DNA of 10,923 nt from Chitinispirillales bacterium (lineage in GTDB: Bacteria; Fibrobacterota; Chitinivibrionia; Chitinivibrionales; Chitinispirillaceae), in contig JAIRUL010000236.1 in assembly GCA_031254445.1 (NCBI GenBank), positions 1 through 10,923 of the forward strand, read 5' to 3'. This document shows positions 6,674 through 10,923 of this stretch, piece by piece; within the stretch, counting starts at the first letter, position 1; every line of letters begins with the position of its first letter. Below the pieces are notes generated by a model. That model did no database searches. It worked only from the letters and a program-made list of their open reading frames with translations, and was not told the origin of the DNA. Both the position numbers and the translations under genes were made by a program.

Positions 6674-6714
6674 ACGTTAAAAACTTTAAAAATTTTAAAG
6701 ACGTTAAAAACTTT
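6674..6714 (+). repeat. Direct repeat ACGTTAAAAACTTT upstream of HDOD gene
   Basis: The 14-mer ACGTTAAAAACTTT occurs at 6674-6687 and 6701-6714, 27 bp apart start to start, within an A/T-rich stretch that ends 18 bp before the HDOD start codon. The A-tracts could bend DNA or form a paired regulator site. Similar ACGTTAAAG text lies at 5308-5316. No clear promoter hexamers were found here. Confidence 0.6.
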
Positions 6715-6732
6715 GCTGAAAAATGGCAAAAA

Positions 6733-7644
6733 ATGGCAAATGAAAGAAAAGTTGACACAGAACGCATAAAAAAGGTCGCGCAGAGCGTCATCGGCTTGCC
6801 CACGCTCCCCACCGTTGTCTCCAAGATGCTTGAGATGGTGGACAGCCGCCGCACCTCCGCCGACACGCTCGCCCGCCTAATCTCCACGGATCAGGCGCTC
6901 ACGGCCCGCCTCCTCAAGCTCGCCAACTCCGCCTACTACGGCTACCAGCGGGAGGTGTCGACGGTCAACATGGCCATCGTCGTCCTCGGCTTCAACACCG
7001 TGAAAGAGGTCGGGCTGTGGTACTCGGTCTTCGACGTCTTCAAGAACTCCGGCCCCGCCGCCGCTGGCTTCGACGCGGTAAAGTTCTGGGAGCACAGCGC
7101 GGCCTGCGGCGTGGCGGCGCGCATGCTCTCCAAAACGAGCGGCTCGCGCTACTCCGGCGAGGCGTTCGTGGCCGGGCTTTTGCACGACATGGGGAAGATG
7201 ATCCTAAGCCAGTACTTCGGCGCGGAGTTCGTCGAGGTCATCGAAACCGCGCAGAGCGAGGGCTGCGGCTTAGACGCCGCGGAGAGCGAAATCCTCGGCG
7301 TGAGCCACGGCCGCGTAGGCGCGTGGCTCGCCGAAAAGTGGAACCTCCCCGCCATAATCTGCGACACGGTAAAGAACCACCACGCCCCCTGGGAGGCCGA
7401 GACCGAGCCGTCGTTTGTGGGGATGATAACCGTCGCCGACATCCTATGCCACCTGACGCAAATAGGCGACTCGGGGAGGAAAGCCTGCCCCAGCTACGGC
7501 GACCGCCTATGGCAAATCTTCCAGTCCGCCGCCATGCCGATAGACGAAACCGACCTAGAACGCCTGCAAACCGACTTCCAAGCCGAATACGGCCGGTCGG
7601 AGGCGTATATATCGGTGGTGCAGGAGACAGAGACCGGGGGGTAA
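6733..7644 (+). CDS. HDOD-domain signalling protein
   Basis: HDOD proteins are relatives of HD-type phosphohydrolases that usually act as non-enzymatic signalling or regulatory scaffolds, sometimes linked to motility, chemotaxis or c-di-GMP networks. The 303-residue product has the typical opening LPTLPTVVSKMLEMV (from ~22), ISTDQALTARLLKLANSAYYG and AIVVLGFNTVKEVGL. Unlike many HDOD members it keeps HD-like candidate ligands: H121, H151-D152 (AGLLHDMGKM), H192 (SHGRVGAWLAEKW) and H216-H217. There is no GYP motif and no fused receiver or output domain. The ATG at 6733 lacks a visible Shine-Dalgarno and sits in a duplicated AAATGGCAAA; an ATG at 6723 runs straight into a stop. It lies 251 bp after the sigma-28 pair, so joint regulation is possible but not shown. 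Confidence 0.88.
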   Translation: MANERKVDTERIKKVAQSVIGLPTLPTVVSKMLEMVDSRRTSADTLARLISTDQALTARLLKLANSAYYGYQREVSTVNMAIVVLGFNTVKEVGLWYSVFDVFKNSGPAAAGFDAVKFWEHSAACGVAARMLSKTSGSRYSGEAFVAGLLHDMGKMILSQYFGAEFVEVIETAQSEGCGLDAAESEILGVSHGRVGAWLAEKWNLPAIICDTVKNHHAPWEAETEPSFVGMITVADILCHLTQIGDSGRKACPSYGDRLWQIFQSAAMPIDETDLERLQTDFQAEYGRSEAYISVVQETETGG

Positions 7645-7669
7645 GTAGGGGGCAGCGCGCAGAAAAATG

Positions 7670-7698
7670 TTGTAATTTACGCGGGGATGTATTATATT
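7670..7698 (+). promoter_or_regulatory. Promoter-like pair in the gene-free gap
   Basis: TTGTAA (7670-7675) and TATATT (7693-7698) are separated by 17 bp. The TTATATTAGTA overlapping the -10 also occurs at 5340-5350 upstream of the sigma-28 gene. A transcript from here would cross repeat copies C and D before reaching the tRNA at 8127. It could be the distant tRNA promoter, drive an untranslated RNA, or be chance. Confidence 0.3.
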
Positions 7699-7713
7699 AG
7701 TAGGTGTGTTGGC

Positions 7714-7737
7714 GTTGACATTGACGTTGACGTTGAC
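7714..7737 (+). repeat. NTTGAC hexamer array, 4 units
   Basis: GTTGAC, ATTGAC, GTTGAC and GTTGAC are contiguous from 7714 to 7737. The array is oriented on the + strand, whereas the adjacent repeat core (copy C) is inverted. The array and core modules can therefore be arranged independently. Confidence 0.85.
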
Positions 7738-7764
7738 GTGGGTGTTGGGGTTGACTTTAAAATC

Positions 7765-7855
7765 TTAAAGTCAAAATCTTTTAAATCTTTTGCAGACGAA
7801 GCCTACGGCTTCATAACGTGTGGCGGCTAAAGCCGCCACACAAAGTCAAAGTCAA
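7765..7855 (-). repeat. Dispersed modular repeat, copy C (GTTAT subtype, inverted)
   Basis: On the minus strand this is the core of copy B at 90 of 91 positions: TTGAC run, palindrome (arms 7818-7828 and 7831-7841), linker GTTAT, the GAAGCC-GTA-GGCTTC hairpin (7798-7812) and the AT-rich tail. The only change is at 7792 (T to G on the + strand, equivalent to 5269). The right flank beyond 7855 turns directly into a left module like that of copy B (GCGGGGTATCGG, 7861). Confidence 0.9.
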
Positions 7856-7905
7856 AGGCGGCGGGGTATCGGATTTTGATTTTGACGGCGATGTTGACGT
7901 CGTAG

Positions 7906-7939
7906 GGGCGTTGCGTGCAACGCCCGTGTCTATCGGGCG
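7906..7939 (+). repeat. Overlapping palindromes that can form alternative hairpins
   Basis: GGGCGTTGC (7906-7914), GT, GCAACGCCC (7917-7925) form a 9-bp perfect stem. CGCCCG (7921-7926) can instead pair with CGGGCG (7934-7939) around a 7-nt loop. The middle segment cannot do both at once. It sits between repeat copies C and D. It resembles short GGGGCGTTGC/GCAACGCCC palindromes that are common as dispersed repeats, and no regulated gene lies immediately after it. Confidence 0.6.
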
Positions 7940-8070
7940 GGGTACGGTGTTTTGACTTTGACTTTGTGTGGCGGCTTTAGCCGCCACACCATATGAAGCC
8001 GTAGGCTTCGTCTGAAAAAAGAATTTAAAAGATTTTGACTTTTATAGGCTTCGTCTGAAAAAGATTTAAA
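7937..8070 (+). repeat. Dispersed modular repeat, copy D (CATAT subtype)
   Basis: The left module GCGGGGTACGG then TGTTTTGACTTTGAC (7937-7962) is followed by palindrome arms 7966-7976 and 7979-7989, linker CATAT, the GAAGCC-GTA-GGCTTC hairpin (7995-8009), AT-rich DNA and a second half-unit TAGGCTTCGTCTG at 8045-8070. Bases 7958-8019 are identical to 2296-2357 in copy A. The AT-rich part contains GAATTT insertions not present in the other copies. Confidence 0.88.
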
Positions 8071-8086
8071 AAAGAATTTGACTTTA

Positions 8087-8126
8087 AGATTAAAAGATTA
8101 AAAGGCTTAAAAGATTAAAAAGATTT
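8087..8126 (+). repeat. AGATTAAA tandem array next to the tRNA
   Basis: Units AGATTAAA, AGATTAAA, AGGCTTAAA, AGATTAAAA and AGATT follow one another with an 8-9 bp period and end right at the first base of the tRNA. The same words occur singly in the AT-rich tails of the dispersed repeats, suggesting expansion of that tail. Confidence 0.7.
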
Positions 8127-8200
8127 GCCCCCATAGCTCAGTTGGATAGAGCACAGGTTTCCTAAACCTGGTGTCGCAAGTTCGATCCTTGCTGGGGGTA
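8127..8200 (+). tRNA. tRNA-Arg (anticodon CCT)
   Basis: A 74-base cloverleaf can be drawn. The acceptor stem GCCCCCA pairs with TGGGGGT (8193-8199; the first pair is G-U), with discriminator A at 8200. The D arm is GCTC..GAGC with AGTTGGATA. The anticodon stem CAGGT/ACCTG holds loop TTCCTAA, so the anticodon is CCT, reading AGG arginine. The variable loop is 5 nt, and the T arm GCAAG-TTCGATC-CTTGC is standard. CCA is not encoded, as ATT follows. The gene lies between the repeat-rich gap and the GH52 gene. No nearby promoter or terminator is obvious. Confidence 0.96.
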
Positions 8201-8233
8201 ATTGTTTTGCTGTTAGTTTGCCGCCTCTCGACG

Positions 8234-10423
8234 ATGCCGAACATTTTCTATAACTCCCACCACTCGCCCGTCGGCGCGTTCGCTTCTTTTACCCTCGGCT
8301 TCAAGGGCGCCTCCGGCGGCCTTGGGATAGAGCTTGCGGGGCCTGCCTGCCAGAACGTCTATATAGGGATAGAGTCAGCCGCCGCCCCCGGGCAGTTTTT
8401 CGCGCTGCCGTTCTACGATGCCGGCGAGCGCGGGCGCAGCGTTGAGGCCGAGCCCACGGCGCAGGACGTCTGGGGCGACAGCGACCGCGCGGTCGCGGAT
8501 GCGGACGGCGGCGGCGAACATCCGCGCGGCCAACGCCGACAGCCCGGGCCCGCCCCTCAAAAGGCCGCTACGATAACCCCCTTTGCCGACGGCGACATTG
8601 CGCGCGAAACCACCCCTGCTTGCGACGTTTGGCGCGCCGGCGGCTTGGAGTTCAGAATCTACACCCCCTCGCTCTCCCTGCCCGACCCGTCCCGCAGCGC
8701 CGAGCAGGTGGCGCAAGACCCGTCGGCGCTAAAGGACGCGGCCATCCCTGCGGTCTTTGTAGAGATTACGCTTGACAACACCGGCTGCGCGTCGCCGCGG
8801 AAGGCGTTTTTCGGGTACGAGGGCAACGACCCGTACTCCGCCATGAGGCGCGTCGCCGGCGAGAGGGTCAACGGCGTCGGGCAGGGCAGGGTTACCGGCA
8901 TATTCACGGACGACATGGACGTGGCCTGCGCCCTCGCGTTCTCCGCTGAGGAGCTCTTAGCTGGCGACATATCCGACAGGCTCCCCTTTGGGCTTGGTAC
9001 CACCGGGCTTGTGCTTATGTCGGCGAACCCCCGCGAGAGGCGCACTTGGCGCTTCGCGGTCTGCTTCTACCGCGCGGGAGTCGTCACGTGCGGCAAGGAG
9101 GCCTACTATCAGTACACCCGCCATTTCAAAAGCATAGAGGAGGTGGCGGAGTACGGGCTGAAAAGGTTTGAGCTCTACAGGGACGTCGCGCTCGATTTCG
9201 ATAGGATGGTTGCCGAAAGCGGCCTGAGCGGCGAGCGGCTTTTTATGTTCTCGCAGGCGGTAAAGAGCTATTACGGCTCGACGCAGCTCCTCGTCGAGGC
9301 AAAAGCCAATACGCCGATCTGGGTCGTAAGCGAGGGCGCGTATAGGATGATGAACACCTTGGACTTGGCGGTTGACCAGCTCTTCTTTGAGATGCTGAAG
9401 AACCCGTGGACGGTGCGCTCCGTGCTTGACCAGTACGCTGGCGGCTACTATTATTTTGACGACGTTAAAAGCGCGTCGGGGGAGAAGTCCGCCGGCGGCA
9501 TCGGCTTCGCGCACGACATGGGCGTCGCGAACGCCTTCTCCCCGCCCGGAAGATCCTCTTACGAGCTGCGCGGGAAGCGCGGGTGCTACTCGTATATGAC
9601 GCAGGAGCAGCTTGTCAACTGGATACTCTGCGCCGGCGTCTACTTCGAGGGCGCGCGCGACAGCGCGTGGCTTGAGCGCCGCCGCCAGACGATAGAGCAG
9701 TGCCTTACGAGCATGCTGAACAGGGACGGGGCCGACGGCGCGCGCCGCGACGGCGTTATGGACTTGGACTCCTGCAAAACGGGGGGCGGCGCGGAGATAA
9801 CCACCTACGACAACGTGGACACCGCGCTCGGGCGGGCGCGCCGCAGCAGCTACTTGGCGGTCAAGTGCTGGGCCGCCTACCTCGCGCTCTCAAAGATGCT
9901 TGGCGCGCTCGGAATGGGCAAGCAAGCGGATGTAGCGTCGGGGCAAGCCGATAGGTGCGCCGATACCGTGCTCAAATACCGCAGGGGCGACGGGACGATC
10001 CCCGCCCTGCTCGAAGAGGGCAACGCGGCGGTGACGCTCTCCATCGTGGACGGGCTCGTGTTTCCGGTCGTTATGGGGCTCTTTGAGGACGCGCAAACCG
10101 TCGATAAGCACTGCGCGCTTGTCGCCGCGCTCAAAAGGCACTTCGAGGCCGCCTTAGAGGGCGGGTGCCGGTTCGCGGACGGCGGCTGGAAGATGTCCAA
10201 GACCTCCGACAATTCGTGGCTAAGCAAGACGTTCCTGTGCCAGTTCATCTCCGAAAAAATCTTCCGCCACGCCCCCGACGCCGAGGCGGACAAGGCGCAC
10301 GCCTCGTGGCTCTTAGACCCAAACAACGCGGCAAACGCGTTCAGCGACCAGATGCGCGCCGGAAAAATCTGCGGCAGCGCCTACTACCCGAGGGGCGTTA
10401 CCAGCGTTTTGTGGCTGTACTGA
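8234..10423 (+). CDS. Glycoside hydrolase family 52 beta-xylosidase
   Basis: GH52 enzymes are retaining beta-xylosidases that cut xylose from xylo-oligosaccharides, normally inside the cell. The 729-residue product starts MPNIFYNSHHSPVGAFASFTLGF, matching the family N-terminus, and ends at the typical YYPRGVTSVLWL. By comparison with the Geobacillus stearothermophilus enzyme (nucleophile E335, acid/base D495), the equivalents are E367 in VVSEGAYRMMNTLDL and D526 in GGAEITTYDNVD. There is no signal peptide. A Pro/Gly/Arg-rich segment at ~residues 64-112 is about 27 residues longer than in that relative. The frame opens upstream inside the tRNA, but family alignment fixes the start at the ATG at 8234. 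No Shine-Dalgarno is visible, and the start is 33 nt after the tRNA. No xylan transporter or other sugar gene is in the window. Confidence 0.95.
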   Translation: MPNIFYNSHHSPVGAFASFTLGFKGASGGLGIELAGPACQNVYIGIESAAAPGQFFALPFYDAGERGRSVEAEPTAQDVWGDSDRAVADADGGGEHPRGQRRQPGPAPQKAATITPFADGDIARETTPACDVWRAGGLEFRIYTPSLSLPDPSRSAEQVAQDPSALKDAAIPAVFVEITLDNTGCASPRKAFFGYEGNDPYSAMRRVAGERVNGVGQGRVTGIFTDDMDVACALAFSAEELLAGDISDRLPFGLGTTGLVLMSANPRERRTWRFAVCFYRAGVVTCGKEAYYQYTRHFKSIEEVAEYGLKRFELYRDVALDFDRMVAESGLSGERLFMFSQAVKSYYGSTQLLVEAKANTPIWVVSEGAYRMMNTLDLAVDQLFFEMLKNPWTVRSVLDQYAGGYYYFDDVKSASGEKSAGGIGFAHDMGVANAFSPPGRSSYELRGKRGCYSYMTQEQLVNWILCAGVYFEGARDSAWLERRRQTIEQCLTSMLNRDGADGARRDGVMDLDSCKTGGGAEITTYDNVDTALGRARRSSYLAVKCWAAYLALSKMLGALGMGKQADVASGQADRCADTVLKYRRGDGTIPALLEEGNAAVTLSIVDGLVFPVVMGLFEDAQTVDKHCALVAALKRHFEAALEGGCRFADGGWKMSKTSDNSWLSKTFLCQFISEKIFRHAPDAEADKAHASWLLDPNNAANAFSDQMRAGKICGSAYYPRGVTSVLWLY

Positions 10424-10642
10424 ATTGCGCGGCATGCCCCCTAAGCATACCGGTTGGCACAGATTTATCATGGTTTATGCTGATTTATGCCGCATCAATT
10501 TCTTAGGTATTGACCTTTGGCCCCCGCAATAACTATACTTATATATATCACGTCGGGCCGCACGCGCCGCCGCGCTATTGCGCCGGGGCTGTTTGTGTGC
10601 CCAAAACCGGAGATTTCATAACATTATCAAAGGAGGTTCTCT
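10424..10642 (+). promoter_or_regulatory. Gap with promoter and leader of the ferredoxin gene
   Basis: TTGACC (10510-10515) and TATACT (10534-10539) with an 18-bp spacer form a good housekeeping-type promoter. A start near 10546 would give a leader of about 97 nt that is GC-rich at first (10551-10590) and A/T-rich before the start codon. AAAGGAGG at 10629-10636 is a near-ideal Shine-Dalgarno, 6 nt before the ATG. In 10424-10509 I see only a weak GCGGCAT/ATGCCGC inverted pair (10429-10435 and 10487-10493) and no U-run terminator for the GH52 gene. Confidence 0.6.
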
Positions 10643-10810
10643 ATGGCCTACAAAATTTCAGACGCGTGCTTAGCATGCGGAAGCTGTCTTCCCGAGTGCC
10701 CGGTAGAGGCTATCGCGGAGGGTGCGCCCTACACAATCGACGAGGGCAAGTGCAGCGATTGCGGCGCTTGCGCCGAGACGTGTCCGGCGGAGGCGATAAG
10801 CCCGGCATAA
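10643..10810 (+). CDS. 2[4Fe-4S] clostridial-type ferredoxin
   Basis: This is a small soluble low-potential electron carrier for anaerobic redox enzymes such as pyruvate:ferredoxin oxidoreductase or hydrogenases. The product is 55 residues, the classic length for bacterial 2[4Fe-4S] ferredoxins. Two CxxCxxCxxxCP motifs are intact: C9, C12, C15, C19-P20 and C37, C40, C43, C47-P48. The two halves show the usual internal duplication (CPVEAI and CPAEAI). The strong Shine-Dalgarno (AGGAGG, 10631-10636) fixes the ATG. It has its own promoter upstream and an intrinsic terminator downstream, so it is most likely a single-gene, well-expressed unit. Its partner enzyme cannot be deduced from the neighbours. 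Confidence 0.96.
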   Translation: MAYKISDACLACGSCLPECPVEAIAEGAPYTIDEGKCSDCGACAETCPAEAISPA

Positions 10811-10848
10811 AGCCAACCGGCAGGCGCGCGTCTGCGCAGTTTCAGGGT

Positions 10849-10893
10849 AAGGCCGCTTCGCGTGTAAAACCGGCGCGCGGGGCGGTTTTTTTT
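10849..10893 (+). terminator. Intrinsic terminator after the ferredoxin gene
   Basis: CCGCTTCGCG (10853-10862) pairs with CGCGGGGCGG (10876-10885), using two G-U pairs, around a 13-nt loop. AAGG before it can extend the stem into the following T8 tract (10886-10893). The stem directly followed by a T-run is a textbook intrinsic terminator, 39 bases after the ferredoxin stop. Confidence 0.85.
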
Positions 10894-10923
10894 ATTAATC
10901 CCTGCCCATCGACAGCACCCGTA

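Larger units (their letters stand above)
7645..8126. other. 482-bp gene-free gap made of repeats
   Basis: I find no credible gene in this stretch. It holds a promoter-like pair (7670-7698), a four-unit hexamer array, repeat copies C (inverted) and D, a compact palindrome pair at 7906-7939 and an AGATTAAA-type array running up to the tRNA. No clear -10/-35 pair for the tRNA is visible close to it. Confidence 0.8.

Noticed and set aside
6500..6735. A sigma-28 promoter ahead of the HDOD gene
   Set aside because: I could not find a TAAA box spaced correctly from a GCCGATAA-like box; A/T richness alone is not evidence.
6237..6887. Minus-strand 216-codon ORF spanning the inverted repeat
   Set aside because: It is composed of the reverse of the HDOD start, the AT-rich gap and the palindrome; no coherent protein features.
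7017..7700. Second-frame 227-codon ORF inside the HDOD gene
   Set aside because: It is an Arg-rich frame shadow of the HDOD coding sequence with no recognisable domain.
2296..8070. CRISPR array from the repeated palindromes
   Set aside because: Copies are kilobases apart, in both orientations, with genes between them, without regular spacers, and no cas genes are present.
8065..8126. A tRNA promoter using TTGACT at 8078-8083
   Set aside because: No acceptable -10 hexamer lies 16-18 bp downstream; the nearest A/T words are wrongly spaced.
8171..8233. Upstream GTG start for the GH52 gene
   Set aside because: It lies inside the tRNA and adds 21 residues absent from the family; the ATG at 8234 matches the conserved GH52 N-terminus.

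Overview
The window holds the downstream part of a flagellar biosynthesis cluster, followed by a repeat-rich gap, a tRNA-Arg gene, a glycoside hydrolase family 52 gene and a small ferredoxin gene. All protein genes are on the + strand. Coding DNA is GC-rich, whereas the gaps are a mosaic of AT-rich runs, short tandem arrays and GC-rich palindromes. The organism is a flagellated bacterium. A 2[4Fe-4S] ferredoxin and an intracellular GH52 beta-xylosidase fit an anaerobe that uses plant-fibre oligosaccharides, for example a gut spirochaete or a flagellated relative of Fibrobacterota. The phylum cannot be fixed from this sequence; the flagellar gene order alone fits several groups.

Layout: (1) 1-121, AT-rich leader. 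(2) flhA, export gate, 122-2248. (3) 187-bp gap with a GTTGAC array and repeat copy A. (4) flhF, flhG and a two-helix membrane protein at 2445-5088, joined by 4-nt stop/start overlaps. (5) 293-bp gap with two GC hairpins, repeat copy B and a probable promoter. (6) sigma-28 (FliA/WhiG) and a 107-residue acidic protein at 5382-6481. (7) 251-bp gap with another GTTGAC array and a near-perfect 34-bp-arm inverted repeat. (8) HDOD-domain gene at 6733-7644. (9) 482-bp gap without genes, with repeat copies C (inverted) and D and further palindromes. (10) tRNA-Arg(CCT) at 8127-8200. (11) GH52 gene at 8234-10423, starting 33 nt after the tRNA. (12) a ferredoxin of 55 residues with its own promoter, strong Shine-Dalgarno and intrinsic terminator.

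Functionally, FlhA is the export gate, FlhF and FlhG set flagellar position and number, and the sigma factor drives late flagellar genes. The HDOD protein may add a regulatory input. The tRNA, xylosidase and ferredoxin are unrelated to motility.

The most unusual content is intergenic: a modular repeat family with four copies in about 6 kb. Copies B and C are 90/91 identical in opposite orientation, and copies A and D share a 62-bp identical core. Copies A and B sit between flagellar genes; copies C and D sit in the gap between the HDOD gene and the tRNA. No encoded mobilising enzyme is visible in the window.
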